The notes: generated by a model from the letters alone, not told the origin. A DNA stretch of 64,000 nt from Sinomicrobium kalidii (GCF_021183825.1 NZ_CP089211.1:4570501-4634500), one strand, 5' to 3'. Numbered from the stretch's first letter, positions 26,790-36,950 are shown. Program-made: numbers and translations.

Positions 26790-27980
26790 TTACTCGGTTT
26801 GTAAATCGGGGACCGAATCTCTTCCGGTCCGCAGCGGAACGCCGTCGGTTACGGTACTGATGTTGGTGGTCACTATCTTTTCCCCGCCTTTAATACCATC
26901 TGAAACATATACATGATGCGCATCGATCAGCCTGATACTTACTTTGCGTATTTCCAGTTTGCCGTTGTGCATAACCCAAACGGTCCGGTTGTTCCGCAGG
27001 TGATCGCGGTCCAGTTTTACGACCTGCTCTATTTCTTTCCCCCGGATATAAGCTTCCACAAATTCACCTACCATAAGTGCAGGGACGTTTTGGCCGGTGA
27101 TATCAGTACCTAATGGATCGGGGACCTTAATCAGCAAACGGGCCAGGCGGGTTTGCCGGTCGAGTGCGCCTATTTTTTTGTACAGGTAGCCCGTCCTGGT
27201 TTCATTTTGCCCCCAGGACGTTTTGTTGCTGATTTTTACGGCAGCCCCCTGTTCTTTGTCCTTTGAAGGAAAGGACAGCCATTTTAACTTATTGATGGGC
27301 AGGCTTACCTGTATCCAGTAATGATCTGTTCCTACCAGCCTGCCCAGGTTATCACCGGGGGCCACCTGTGAGCCTGCGGTTACATTCTGTGAAATTACCT
27401 GGGCATCGAAGGGTGCGGTTATACGCGTTCGCCTTACGTTTAATTCTGCCTGGTCAACAGCGGCCCTGGCCGCCTGGAGCTGTGCTTTTACGGCATTTAA
27501 CTGGGGCTGCCGGAGGACGAGTGATCTTTGTTTGTCGGAAAGCGAGTCGCCGCCAACCAGTGCAAAATCCTGTTCGGCAATATGCTGCCGACCCATTTCT
27601 ATGGTTAAATTGGTTTCGGCCTGGAGCAATTCGCTTTTGCGCAGTTCCAGTTGATTTTCATAATCCGAAGGGTCGATCCTTAAAAGCAACTGTCCCTTTT
27701 TTACCATACCGCCGGGTACAAATGCTGCCGCACGCTGAATGACCTGTCCGCTGACCAGGGGGCTCAATTGAATGTCCTCTACGGCCTGTACCGTTCCGGT
27801 AGCAGCAAATTCCGGGACAAACGTACCTTCCTTCACGGTCTCCACACTGACCAGCATGGCCGTTTTTCTGGTGGCTGCTTCGCTCTTTGCTATGGGTTCC
27901 GTGTTAAAGACCAGGAAAACCACGGCTATTGTGCCGAGCAGAATCAGTGTGCAAATAATGAGGATCCTTTTTTTACTCAT
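26790..27980 (-). CDS. RND efflux periplasmic adaptor (HlyD/membrane-fusion protein)
   Basis: Links the inner-membrane RND pump to the outer-membrane channel. The N-terminal anchor [19 protein letters not shown] is followed by a first lipoyl half ([20 protein letters not shown]), an alpha-hairpin about 125-190 ([34 protein letters not shown]), the second lipoyl half ([11 protein letters not shown]), then beta-barrel and membrane-proximal domains. 396 residues, usual for the family. The start overlaps the outer-membrane factor gene by four bases (ATGA), indicating translational coupling. Confidence 0.96.
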   Translation of the reverse strand: MSKKRILIICTLILLGTIAVVFLVFNTEPIAKSEAATRKTAMLVSVETVKEGTFVPEFAATGTVQAVEDIQLSPLVSGQVIQRAAAFVPGGMVKKGQLLLRIDPSDYENQLELRKSELLQAETNLTIEMGRQHIAEQDFALVGGDSLSDKQRSLVLRQPQLNAVKAQLQAARAAVDQAELNVRRTRITAPFDAQVISQNVTAGSQVAPGDNLGRLVGTDHYWIQVSLPINKLKWLSFPSKDKEQGAAVKISNKTSWGQNETRTGYLYKKIGALDRQTRLARLLIKVPDPLGTDITGQNVPALMVGEFVEAYIRGKEIEQVVKLDRDHLRNNRTVWVMHNGKLEIRKVSIRLIDAHHVYVSDGIKGGEKIVTTNISTVTDGVPLRTGRDSVPDLQTE

Positions 27981-29407
27981 AACCTTTTTGTCTTGTCCGG
28001 AATGTTCGTTCCGGCGTCATTTTCCCGACCAGTATCAAAACCCCCTGCGAGGGCCCGGTATAAATTAATTCGTATTTCATACAATTCCTGCCGGGTTTCC
28101 AGCCAGTCCCGCTGTAACTGTTGCTGCTGGTCCAGGGCCAGCAGCACATCGAGGTACTCCGTAAAACCGTTCAGGAACTCAATGCGTAATTGTGTATTGA
28201 CCTTTTCGGCCATGGTCAACCGTTTTTCCAGTACATCCAGGCGTTTCAACTGGTTTTCTTCCCGGATCAATGCATTTTCAACTTCCTGAAAAGCCGTAAG
28301 TACGGTCTGCCCGTAGCGATAAAGCTGTTGCATTTTTACGGCCTCTGTCCTGTTTACTTCGGCCCGTAGCCTTCCCCAGTACAAAACGGGGGCCAGCAGG
28401 TTTGCCCCGAGTGTATATGCCCAGTTGGAGAATAACTCACTGTATTCGTTAGATCGCGCCTGCATGGAGAGGTTTAATGACAATCGCGGAAATTTGTTCC
28501 GCACGGCTGCGGCCATATCCCGGTCGGCGGCAAGCAATAAATTGTGTTCACGTTGAATATCCGGCCGCCTTCTGACGAGTTCCAGGGGGAGCCCGGTAGC
28601 GGGCAGAGCGGGGAGTTGGGGTAATGAATCCCGTAATTCCGCAGTAAAATTCCGGGGGGATGTCCCTGTCAGGACAGCGAGTTGGTTTTTAAAAATGCTT
28701 AAATTGGTTTCGTAGATGATGCGTTGATCTTTGGCTTCTTCCAGTAACTGGTGTTGCCGCAGGATATCCACACCTTTTATCTGGCCCCCTCCGAAACGGA
28801 CCCGGATCAACTTAATGATCTTCTGATTGGTCTCGATCTGCTCCGTGGCAAGTTTTAACTGTTTTCGGGTGGTAAGGAGCTGAAACCAGACCGTTGCGAT
28901 CTGGGCAGACAGGGTCATGGCAGCGGTTTGATAATCGTAATACGATGCCCGTAGCCTGAAATCTTCTGCTTCCAGGCCGGCCCGTATCTTTCCCCAAAGA
29001 TCAACTTCATAGCCCGCCGAAAGTCCCAACTGGGTATTTTCCCCTCCGGCAAAATCGGGTTTCGGACGGCTTATCGCCGTTTGGGCGCCGACTTCGATAT
29101 CGGGCAGTAAAAAAGTGGATTGTGTTTTGCGGATGGCCTCGGCTTCTTTTAACTGATACCATACGCTTGTTAAATTCATGTTGTTGGCGAAAGCACTGTC
29201 CATCAAAATATTGAGCTGCTCATCCTCATATGCCGTCCACCATTTATCGGGTATCACCGCTTGTCCCGTTGATGAAAAACTGTCCGGGTTTTCCACAAGG
29301 GGTTCAATAACACTCATTTTCGGAGAACAGCACGTGAAACCCGCCACTAATAAAAAGAAACCTGAAAATTTCCTTAGGCGCAGTATGTTCGGGGTATACG
29401 ATATCAA
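27977..29407 (-). CDS. Outer-membrane efflux channel lipoprotein (TolC/NodT family)
   Basis: Outer-membrane exit duct of the tripartite pump and first gene of the operon. A lipoprotein signal (FFLLVAGFTCCSP) precedes two repeats of the TolC fold; PDKWWTAYEDEQLNILMDSA and LPLELVRRRPDIQREHNLLL are the standard NodT landmarks. 476 residues. The 560-base stretch upstream holds no regulator gene, only the remains of other genes, so the operon has no adjacent intact regulator. Confidence 0.95.
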   Translation of the reverse strand: MISYTPNILRLRKFSGFFLLVAGFTCCSPKMSVIEPLVENPDSFSSTGQAVIPDKWWTAYEDEQLNILMDSAFANNMNLTSVWYQLKEAEAIRKTQSTFLLPDIEVGAQTAISRPKPDFAGGENTQLGLSAGYEVDLWGKIRAGLEAEDFRLRASYYDYQTAAMTLSAQIATVWFQLLTTRKQLKLATEQIETNQKIIKLIRVRFGGGQIKGVDILRQHQLLEEAKDQRIIYETNLSIFKNQLAVLTGTSPRNFTAELRDSLPQLPALPATGLPLELVRRRPDIQREHNLLLAADRDMAAAVRNKFPRLSLNLSMQARSNEYSELFSNWAYTLGANLLAPVLYWGRLRAEVNRTEAVKMQQLYRYGQTVLTAFQEVENALIREENQLKRLDVLEKRLTMAEKVNTQLRIEFLNGFTEYLDVLLALDQQQQLQRDWLETRQELYEIRINLYRALAGGFDTGRENDAGTNIPDKTKRL

Positions 29408-29968
29408 TTTGACAAGTGTATTAGGGAAACGTTCTGAAACTCATACAGGTGTTTTAAAAATAGCGTATTTTGCTTAGTTAACCAAATATCAGCCAATAAC
29501 TTAAAAGTGAAATACCGTTTCACGGCCCTACGGAAAGAAAAACTGCCGGGGAAATTTTATAACCGGGTCCGGCTGCCCCGCATTTCAACAGCCTTTGAAT
29601 TTGAAACGAGAAAACTTGCAGGATTATGCCGGAATGTTATGGATGACACAAAAGTTATTGTATCCTGTAACATCGTATAATTAACGCGGGTTCGATAAGA
29701 CAATGTTTTGATTATAAAATTCTTATGTAAAAATAATGCTGCCACCCCGACTTTTCAACATCAAAAGAATTGTTAATCTATTGATCTTTAATGCTTTTTG
29801 TTTTTAGTCATAGCATTTAATATCGTTTGTATTCACCTGAATTCACTCCATCTGGTGAACAAATCGGTGAATAGTTGTTCTTCAGATTGTTGTATCTTTA
29901 AGAGGCTTTTAGTGGCGGTTTGACTTTCGTTTTTACAGGAAAATGATGTGTAATTTAAGACGAATGCC
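29408..29968. other. Gene-free stretch upstream of the efflux operon
   Basis: I see no credible gene. It must hold the promoter of the minus-strand efflux operon. Near 29831-29872 there is a cluster of ATTCACC, ATTCACT, GGTGAAC and CGGTGAAT, so ATTCACC (29831-29837) and GGTGAAT (29866-29872) form an inverted pair with further half-sites inside. This could be a regulator site or an end of the former mobile element whose integrase remnant begins at 29969. Nothing else recognisable is present. Confidence 0.4.
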
Positions 29969-30329
29969 ATGAAAACAAACAGTACATTCGGTGTGATCTT
30001 CTTCACCTGAAAATCCCGGAGCAATCCTATTTTTTAGACATTTATGTACGTATTACAGTTAACAGACGGCGTGCAGAAGTTTAGTGTAAAAACACTCTAT
30101 CGAAGCCAGCCTTTGGGACAATACCAAAGACCGGGTAAAGGGCTCCTTCCCCGAGAACCGCCGGCTCAACGCTTACCTAGATGAAGTGTACGGCCAGCTA
30201 TTCGACTGCCACAAGCAATTATTGAGCGAACTTAAAGTCATCACTCCCGATGCTATTAAAAAACGGTTTCTCGGAGAGGACGAGCAGCACAAAACCCTGA
30301 TGCAACTTGTTACCTTTCATCAGGTATGA
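29969..30329 (+). pseudogene. Decayed tyrosine recombinase (Bacteroidota integrase) N-terminal fragment
   Basis: Translation in changing frames reads like the start of a Bacteroidota site-specific integrase: MKTNSTFGVIFFT from 29969, then in another frame IYVRITVNRRRAEV (ending at a stop near 30084), then LWDNTKDRVKGSF, LNAYLDEVYGQLFDCHKQLL and ITPDAIKKRFLGED up to a TGA at 30327-30329. That covers the arm-binding and part of the core-binding domain. The catalytic domain with its R-H-R-Y residues is absent. At least two frameshifts or stops show it is dead. It is fused directly to an AraC remnant. Confidence 0.8.
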
Positions 30330-30570
30330 GCCGGTCGTTACTGCATACCAAGATAAAAAAATAACCGGGTTGAGTGCTTCGGAATATATAAAAAGAAGCC
30401 GGATGAAAAAGGCATGGCGATGGATCAGGTCGGGGAAAAGCATTTCCGAGGTCGCTTATAATGTAGGGTACAGTGCCCCCAATTATCTCAGCAAGGCATT
30501 TAAAAAGGAATTTTAGCTGACCCCCTCCCAGTTTGCAGGGCAACAGGATGATGGTAGCAATGATATATGA
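30323..30570 (+). pseudogene. Decayed AraC-type DNA-binding domain fragment
   Basis: The frame from ATG 30326 reads GMSRSLLHTKIKK and then breaks in an A-run. The adjacent frame continues ITGLSASEYIKRSRMKKA, SGKSISEVAYNVGYSAPNYL and SKAFKKEF. A TAG follows, after which LTPSQFAG completes the normal family ending. This is the two-helix-turn-helix end of an AraC regulator or of a hybrid two-component system. The region upstream of GMSRS is missing, replaced without any gap by the integrase fragment. One frameshift and one stop mark it as a pseudogene. Confidence 0.82.
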
Positions 30571-30667
30571 GTTTTGCCGGTGTTAGTCGGTTGTATTCAA
30601 CAATTGTCCCCTATAATTCAACAATTTTATTTGCACGGCATAAGCCGACATACATAGTTTTGGAATT

Positions 30668-30906
30668 ATGAAAAGTGCAATATCACTTTTTTTAATACTA
30701 TTGGTGCTGTCCCGCAAAGATAGCAAGAAAGTAAACAGGACATCCGGAACAACCACTGTGAGGAAACCCAATATAGTGTTGCTTTATGCAGATGATCTCG
30801 GGTATGCCGACGTGGGGTGCTACGGTGCCGTTGGAGTAGAAACCCAAATATTGATAAAATGCCCTCATATGGTATCAGGTTAAAGGTATTGAAGACTCGC
30901 GAATAA
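30668..30906 (+). pseudogene. Truncated, frameshifted sulfatase N-terminus
   Basis: A leader ([19 protein letters not shown]) resembles a lipoprotein signal in which the lipobox Cys codon would have changed to Arg (cgc for tgc). The sulfatase start motif [19 protein letters not shown] follows, with the metal-binding Asp pair, then CYGAVGVET. One base is missing after that, since restoring it gives TPNIDK, the normal continuation. Homology ends about 30860, where the sequence runs into the 3' end of the opposite-strand LacI-type gene. The sulfatase active-site CxPSR region is absent. It is a remnant of a lost sulfated-glycan enzyme. Confidence 0.8.
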
Positions 30907-31906
30907 TGAGTTTTGCCGGGATTACCTTATGTTGTATTTCATCGCCGGTTTTTTTCTTTTCCAGGATATCCAGCATGATCTTCATCATGGCTTGCCCTAT
31001 CTGTGCAAGAGGTTGCGAAACTGCAGTAATGGTAGGAGTATAGATATTGAAAAAATCATTGTCGTCAAAAGTAACGATCCCCAGTTTATGGATTAATTCG
31101 GAATCTGTTTTTTTGAGGAAGGCAATACCGTCCTGGGTGAGGTAATTGGTGGCAAAAAAAAGGCTGTCAACATTGTCAAACCCTCCGAAGGTTTTAAGAA
31201 AAGCCTTTTCAACACTCCGGGGATTGATGTTCTGATAGGGGAGTTTTAAAGTCTGCGGAGCGTGACCGGCTTCACGCATGGCTTTTTCATATCCGCTGAG
31301 CCTGTCCAGCATCTGGGTCTGGTTGATGTCGGTAGTGAGAAATACCACTTTTGAAAAATTGTTTTCAATGAGGTGTTTGGTGGCTTTGTACGCCGCATTT
31401 TCATTATCAATGATTACATGCCCTACCGGGAGCCCTTTAAAATACCGGTCAAACAAAACAACCGGGATGTTGTGGTCCAGTAAAGACTGTATATCGTCCC
31501 GGATACCGGTTGACGGGACAATAAAGAACCCGTCTACCGAACGTTCCCTGAAAAACTTGATGAGTTCTTTCGAACGGGTATCATCGTTTTCATTGCTGCA
31601 AAAAATGATTTTGTATCCTTTTTTATGCGCAATGTCTTCTATAATACGTGCAATGCTGGAGAAGAATAAATTGCTGATGTCTTCTACCATTAACACGAGA
31701 ATTTTCGAACGGCCTGTCCGGAGGCTTTTGGCAATGGTGTGCGGTTGGTAACCGATCTCACTGATATAATCTTCGATTTTTTGAATAACACTCCTGGAAA
31801 TGTTCTTTTCTTCCCCCTTTCCGTTGAGGACAAAGGAAACGGTAGTGGTGGAGACCTTTAACTCTTCTGCGATATCCTTTAGTCGAAGTCGGTTTTTGGA
31901 TGCCAT
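30875..31906 (-). CDS. LacI-family transcriptional regulator
   Basis: Probable repressor of the divergent PUL at 32.2-40.9 kb. I start it at the ATG at 31904-31906 ([19 protein letters not shown]); the longer frame begins with TTG. The N-terminal helix-turn-helix [20 protein letters not shown] and hinge helix [12 protein letters not shown] are followed by a periplasmic-binding-protein-like effector domain from about residue 60 ([40 protein letters not shown]). 343 residues, normal. The effector is probably a sugar released by the PUL. The 3' end overlaps the sulfatase remnant. Confidence 0.95.
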   Translation of the reverse strand: MASKNRLRLKDIAEELKVSTTTVSFVLNGKGEEKNISRSVIQKIEDYISEIGYQPHTIAKSLRTGRSKILVLMVEDISNLFFSSIARIIEDIAHKKGYKIIFCSNENDDTRSKELIKFFRERSVDGFFIVPSTGIRDDIQSLLDHNIPVVLFDRYFKGLPVGHVIIDNENAAYKATKHLIENNFSKVVFLTTDINQTQMLDRLSGYEKAMREAGHAPQTLKLPYQNINPRSVEKAFLKTFGGFDNVDSLFFATNYLTQDGIAFLKKTDSELIHKLGIVTFDDNDFFNIYTPTITAVSQPLAQIGQAMMKIMLDILEKKKTGDEIQHKVIPAKLIIRESSIPLT

Positions 31907-31944
31907 AGCGTTGGGTTGATACAATAATTTTGGATGTGCCGTGG

Positions 31945-31952
31945 CAAAAATA
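31945..31952 (-). promoter_or_regulatory. Candidate -7 promoter element of the LacI-type gene
   Basis: On the minus strand this reads TATTTTTG, matching the Bacteroidota -7 consensus TAnnTTTG, about 40 bases before the start codon. I could not find a convincing -33 TTTG at the right distance, so the call is weak. Confidence 0.35.
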
Positions 31953-32148
31953 GTTATTTTTTTTCTCCACTTGTGAATTATTGAAAATAATGGTGTTATG
32001 TTTATTATTATGGTTTATTGTGTGCTATTTAACGTTATTTTTAATGTTTGTGTTTGTAATTTAACAATTATGTGGTTTAAGTGATATATGTGTAAAATTT
32101 AACAGGAGTACTTTCTTTTATGAATTTTAACAAGTATGTTTTCTTTAC

Positions 32149-32160
32149 TAAATCGATTTA
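32149..32160. promoter_or_regulatory. Candidate LacI-family operator TAAATCGATTTA
   Basis: A perfect 12-bp palindrome with a central CG, the usual architecture of LacI-family sites, lies in the divergent region between the LacI-type gene and SusC, 46 bases before the SusC start. TAATTTAG just after it (32162-32169) is one mismatch from a -7 element, so binding here could block the SusC promoter. The surrounding 280 bases are very AT-rich and hold no gene. Confidence 0.5.
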
Positions 32161-32205
32161 CTAATTTAGAGAAATCAAAACTTTTAACTAAAACTTACTT
32201 TATTG

Positions 32206-35200
32206 ATGAAAAAAAACACTAACATTTACCAGGAAATTATTCCTGGCAACGATCAACGCCATTTACTGGTTAGGAAAAACAGGTCGGGAATTGTCCTGTT
32301 TTTCCTTTTTATGATCCTTACTGTATTGTCTGCACATTCGGCCTTTGCAGTGAAACTTTACGATGAAGAAACAAACAACAATCAATTTGTTGTTTCGGGA
32401 ATGGTTACCGATGAAGAAGGAGTTCCCCTGGTTGGAGTCAGCGTAATAGAGGAAGGCACCCAAAACGGAACGACCACCGATTTTGACGGAAATTACAGCC
32501 TGGAAATCGGTGCTTCCGATGCGGTACTCCGGTTCTCATATTTGGGAATGAAAACTGTCAGCAAGGCGATTGGGAACAATACGACCATCAATATACAGAT
32601 GTTTGCTGACAATCAATCCCTCGACGAAGTTGTGGTGGTGGGTTACGGAACGCAAAGCAGGAGATCGGTAACCACATCGGTATCCAAAGTCTCGGCAGAT
32701 GATTTTAACCAGGGCGTGGTAACCTCCCCGTTAAACCTTATCCAGGGAAAAATCCCCGGTCTGGCTATTACACAGGCCGGAGGAAATAACCCGAATTCCA
32801 GTGCCAGTTTTCAGATCAGGGGTGTTACCTCGGTTACCGGTGATATGTCTCCGTTAATCGTTATAGACGGGATTCCCGGGGGAAATCTGGACCTGCTGCA
32901 ACCCAATGATATTGAATCTTTCGATGTATTGAAGGATGGTGCCGCCGCCGCCATATACGGGACAAGGGGGAATAACGGGGTTATTCTTATTACTACCAGA
33001 AGCGGTAAAAAAGGGAAAAGCACCTTTGATTACAGTACGTATTTATCCCGGGATTTTGTGCGTAACAGGCCCGACTTTCTTTCCGCATCCGAATACCGGG
33101 ATCTCATTGACAGGGGAATCATAGGAGAAGGTAACGACCTGGGATATTCGACAGATATATACGACGAACTCGTGAACAAGTCTAACCTGAGCCAGTATCA
33201 CAATTTTGTGGCTTCCGGTGGTGGGGAAAACGGTAATTATCGGGTGTCCTTGTACATGAGTGACCTTCAGGGTATCGCCAAGGAAAATTCCAGGGAAGAG
33301 TATGGTTTAAGGGCTAATATCCGCCAGTCTACAGTAGACAAGAAATTCAATTTCCAGAGTAGTTTTGCCATTAACCTTAATGATGCCAACTTGCTGGGTG
33401 GCGGGAATTTTGGAGTAGTGTCCGAATGGAACCCTACAGCTCCCATCCATGCCCCTTATTCGGTAGGAGAAGGAACGGATTTATACAATGAAGGAAAATA
33501 TGGTTATTATGAACCCCAAAACGGTTACAACCCTTTTTCACGTTACGAAAATCGCTTTAATAAACGTGACCAGGTCACTTTTTCTGCCGATGCCAAGGTG
33601 AGTTATGAGGTTATTGACGGCCTGATCTTCTCGGTTTTCGGATCGTACCAGAGGAATAGCTGGAATGATCGCTATTATCGATCCACGCGCGACTGGGATC
33701 AGTATAATGAAGGCAGCGCTTATGACGGTACGGCCTATGCCAAAAAATCGAACCATCTTTCCTCAACCAAAACCTTTGAACCCACATTTAATTTTGAAAA
33801 GACTATTGATGACCACCAGTTCGGATTATTGGGGGGATACAGTTATCAGTATTCAACTACGGAAGAATACTCGATGGACAACAGCGGCTTTACTACCGAT
33901 GCCTTTGAAGACTGGAACTTCGGTTCGGGAAATGCTATTACTGACGAATCTCTTCCCAATATAGACCTGTACAGTTTTAAGCAAGACAATACTCTTATCG
34001 CCTTTTTCTCTCGGGTCAATTATTCCTATCTGGACCGTTATTTTCTCCAGGGGTCTATCCGGTATGAAGGCTCTTCAAGATTCGGTGCAAATAACAAATG
34101 GGGGAGCTTTCCCGCAATTTCCGCAGGCTGGATGGTCTCGGATGAGGAATTCATGGAAAACATAGACTTTGTTTCCAGTCTCAAATTGAGATTGGGATAC
34201 GGAATTACGGGAAACCAGGGGATACCTAATTATCAATCCCTGATTACATTGGGTACAGGTGGAAAATATCCCATTTTCGATGAGGAAGGCAACGCTACAT
34301 ATTATCAAACCTACGGGCCCAATAAAAATCCGAATCCCGATTTGAAATGGGAGAAAAAGAAAGAATGGAATATAGGGATTGACTTCGGATTGTTCGGAAA
34401 TAAAATAAGTGGTGCCATCGATGTATATAATCGAAAAACAGAAGATCTGTTGTACAATTATACGGTATCTCAACCATCTTATGTTCATAGCACCCTTTAT
34501 ACCAATGTAGGTACTTTGGAGAATAATGGAGTAGAACTTGCACTCAATATGGTTGTGATGAATACCGGGAACTTTTCCTGGAATATGGACCTTACCGGAA
34601 ATTACCAGAGAAACGAATTAGCTTCTCTGTCGAACGATACTTTTTCTGCGAAAGAAATCAGAGGAGGAAATATCGGAAACCCGGGAAATCTTGGAGATGC
34701 CATAAGGAATATTGAAGGAGAATCTATCGGAAATTTTTACGGTAAAAGGTTTGCCGGATTTACGGAAAACGGGGAATGGCTGTTCTACAAAGCAGACGGT
34801 TCTACAGGAAGAACAGATGAAATGACCGAAGAAGACTATACCGTTATAGGTAATGGTTTTCCGAATTTTAACGCTTCCTGGACCAATACATTTAAATATA
34901 AGAATTTTGATCTGACCCTGTTTTTCCGGGGAAAGTTTGATTACGATATTCTTAATACCGTTAACCTTTTTTACGGTAATCCAACACTTCTTCCCGGCAA
35001 TGTACTCTCTTCGGCAATAGACAATAGCGATCATATTTCGGAAGCTCCTCAGTATTCAGACTACTATTTGGAAAGCGGGGATTTTGTAAAACTGGATAAT
35101 GTTACATTCGGATACAATTTCAATCTCGGGGATAATAGTCCGTTTACACGTCTACGATTATACGTAAACGCCAGAAATGTATTTACTATTACGGGATATA

Positions 35201-35310
35201 GTGGTGAAGACCCCGAAGTATCCGATACCGGACTATACCCTGGAGTTGACGATCGGAATTTTTATCCCCGGACCTCTACTGTAACCACTGGAATCAATCT
35301 TCAATTTTAA
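32206..35310 (+). CDS. SusC/RagA TonB-dependent receptor
   Basis: Outer-membrane importer of the LacI-controlled PUL. Start is the ATG at 32206, one codon after a TTG. It has a long signal region with SGIVLFFLFMILTVLSAHSA, a carboxypeptidase-D-like domain (SGMVTDEEGVPLVGVSVIEE, TDFDGNYSLEI), a plug with SLDEVVVVGYGTQSRRSVT and the conserved ISPLIVIDG-type strand (here MSPLIVIDGIPGG), then a barrel ending TTGINLQF. There is no STN domain, so regulation is by the soluble LacI protein rather than anti-sigma signalling. 1034 residues. SusD follows after 11 bases. Confidence 0.97.
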   Translation: MKKNTNIYQEIIPGNDQRHLLVRKNRSGIVLFFLFMILTVLSAHSAFAVKLYDEETNNNQFVVSGMVTDEEGVPLVGVSVIEEGTQNGTTTDFDGNYSLEIGASDAVLRFSYLGMKTVSKAIGNNTTINIQMFADNQSLDEVVVVGYGTQSRRSVTTSVSKVSADDFNQGVVTSPLNLIQGKIPGLAITQAGGNNPNSSASFQIRGVTSVTGDMSPLIVIDGIPGGNLDLLQPNDIESFDVLKDGAAAAIYGTRGNNGVILITTRSGKKGKSTFDYSTYLSRDFVRNRPDFLSASEYRDLIDRGIIGEGNDLGYSTDIYDELVNKSNLSQYHNFVASGGGENGNYRVSLYMSDLQGIAKENSREEYGLRANIRQSTVDKKFNFQSSFAINLNDANLLGGGNFGVVSEWNPTAPIHAPYSVGEGTDLYNEGKYGYYEPQNGYNPFSRYENRFNKRDQVTFSADAKVSYEVIDGLIFSVFGSYQRNSWNDRYYRSTRDWDQYNEGSAYDGTAYAKKSNHLSSTKTFEPTFNFEKTIDDHQFGLLGGYSYQYSTTEEYSMDNSGFTTDAFEDWNFGSGNAITDESLPNIDLYSFKQDNTLIAFFSRVNYSYLDRYFLQGSIRYEGSSRFGANNKWGSFPAISAGWMVSDEEFMENIDFVSSLKLRLGYGITGNQGIPNYQSLITLGTGGKYPIFDEEGNATYYQTYGPNKNPNPDLKWEKKKEWNIGIDFGLFGNKISGAIDVYNRKTEDLLYNYTVSQPSYVHSTLYTNVGTLENNGVELALNMVVMNTGNFSWNMDLTGNYQRNELASLSNDTFSAKEIRGGNIGNPGNLGDAIRNIEGESIGNFYGKRFAGFTENGEWLFYKADGSTGRTDEMTEEDYTVIGNGFPNFNASWTNTFKYKNFDLTLFFRGKFDYDILNTVNLFYGNPTLLPGNVLSSAIDNSDHISEAPQYSDYYLESGDFVKLDNVTFGYNFNLGDNSPFTRLRLYVNARNVFTITGYSGEDPEVSDTGLYPGVDDRNFYPRTSTVTTGINLQF

Positions 35311-35321
35311 ATTAAAAAACA

Positions 35322-36935
35322 ATGAAAACTACAAATATTAAGATACTGATTATCTCTCTTGTTATTTGCTGCACGGGTTGTATGGATCTGGATGAAAGCA
35401 CATATTCGGAACTCTCGGAATCAAATTTTTATAATACTGAATTGGAGATCATTCAGGCGACGCTCAGGCCATTTACGCATATGCAGGCCTGGCTGGCCTA
35501 TAGCGGACAAAACGGATTTTATTATCACAATGAACTTTCTGCAGACCAGGTAGCCTGGCCGCAGAAAGGAAGGCATGGCTATGATAACGGAGATCATATA
35601 CGACAGCACTACCATACCTGGACCTCACAGGAATCCAGGCTGGAAAATGCGTGGAATCTCATCTGGACCGGAGTCGGGTATGTAAATGCAGTTATTGAGG
35701 ATGTACAGGAAATAGATCCTGAAGCCGTAGGAATGACCCAGGAAGAACTGGAGTCCATTCTGGCCGAATCTAAAGTGCTGAGAGCGTATCACTATATGAA
35801 ACTCATGGATATGTGGGGAAATGTTCCTATTGTTACAAAAGTAGGTGAACCCCTTGATCCTGAAACCAGATCCAGAAAAGAGGTCTTTGAATTTGTAGAA
35901 AACGAACTGCTCGAAAATGTAGAGAAATTACAGGAGTTATCCCCCGAACTTCTCGGCAGGGTATCCAGGGCGTCCGGTTATGCCATGCTCTCGGAACTGT
36001 ATTTGAATGCCGAAGTATGGAGCGGAGAGGCCCGGTGGGACGATTGTATAGAATATACGGATAAGGTAATCAACGGAGAGGGAGGAGCCCTGGCCGGGTC
36101 CATTCAGTTGGATCAGGATCCTTTGGGACCGTTTAACAATACCAATGAAAACTCCCCTGAAAATATCTTCCAGTTCCCGTTCAGCCATACGGAAGGATTC
36201 GGATATAGCTGGGCGGCATTTTACGCCGGATTCTCAAATATGGCCCCCGCACTGGATGTCGATTATGCCGGATGGAATGCCTTTGTGGTCATACCTTCTG
36301 CTTTTGATGCCTACCAGGAGAATGACCTGAGAAAACAGGAGTGGTTTTTATTCGGTCCCCAGTATAGGTACGGTACCGATGAACCTATTCTCGGTAGTGA
36401 AGAATACAACGGGCAACCCATGGTATATGTCAACAATATAAGAAGGAATAGTGAAGGGCAGACCGGAGAAGGAAGCATGACAGATGGCGAAGAAAACAGC
36501 GGGGCAAGGTTTAACAAGTACCGTTCCGGGAGACAGGATGACGAAAACTACCTGAATAATGACTTTGTGATCTACCGCCTTACCGAGATGTATTTTAACA
36601 AGGCCGAAGCCCTGATGCGCAGGAATGGCGGAGCAGCGACTGCCGAGGCTGTGTCATTAATCAACCGGAGCAGGCAAAGGTATTTCTCCGAAACGGATTG
36701 GCCGGACGAAAGGTATGAGGCTGCCACACTTACCATGGATGAACTCCTGGCAGAAAGGGGAAGGGAGTTCATTTTTGAAGGAAAGCGGAGGACAGACCTG
36801 ATACGGTTCGGGAAATTCACTACCGGGACCTGGTGGGACAAAACCCCGGACGGGGGCGATAATACCCAGGTCTATCCTATTCCTTATAACCAGACCATCG
36901 CCAATCCCAACCTGGAACAAAACCCGGGATATTAA
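35322..36935 (+). CDS. SusD/RagB-family lipoprotein
   Basis: Surface ligand-binding partner of the preceding SusC. The lipoprotein signal ends VICCTGCMDL. YHYMKLMDMWGNVPIVTK is the usual helix-plus-GNVP hallmark, ERGREFIFEGKRRTDLIRFG the late signature, and the C-terminus is NLEQNPGY. 537 residues, normal. The spacing shows a two-gene operon with SusC, followed by a terminator-like hairpin before GH92. Confidence 0.96.
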   Translation: MKTTNIKILIISLVICCTGCMDLDESTYSELSESNFYNTELEIIQATLRPFTHMQAWLAYSGQNGFYYHNELSADQVAWPQKGRHGYDNGDHIRQHYHTWTSQESRLENAWNLIWTGVGYVNAVIEDVQEIDPEAVGMTQEELESILAESKVLRAYHYMKLMDMWGNVPIVTKVGEPLDPETRSRKEVFEFVENELLENVEKLQELSPELLGRVSRASGYAMLSELYLNAEVWSGEARWDDCIEYTDKVINGEGGALAGSIQLDQDPLGPFNNTNENSPENIFQFPFSHTEGFGYSWAAFYAGFSNMAPALDVDYAGWNAFVVIPSAFDAYQENDLRKQEWFLFGPQYRYGTDEPILGSEEYNGQPMVYVNNIRRNSEGQTGEGSMTDGEENSGARFNKYRSGRQDDENYLNNDFVIYRLTEMYFNKAEALMRRNGGAATAEAVSLINRSRQRYFSETDWPDERYEAATLTMDELLAERGREFIFEGKRRTDLIRFGKFTTGTWWDKTPDGGDNTQVYPIPYNQTIANPNLEQNPGY

Positions 36936-36950
36936 TAGCAAAATTAACCT

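Noticed and set aside
23668..29407. Long plus-strand open frames opposite the efflux genes
   Set aside because: The minus-strand proteins match RND pump, adaptor and TolC families throughout; the plus-strand frames are shadows.
30307..30516. A small intact AraC-like gene
   Set aside because: It starts in the wrong frame for the conserved MSRS segment and is cut by a stop before LTPSQF; it is a decayed fragment.
30668..30883. A small intact secreted protein
   Set aside because: The sequence is the beginning of a sulfatase with a lost base after VET; no catalytic region remains.
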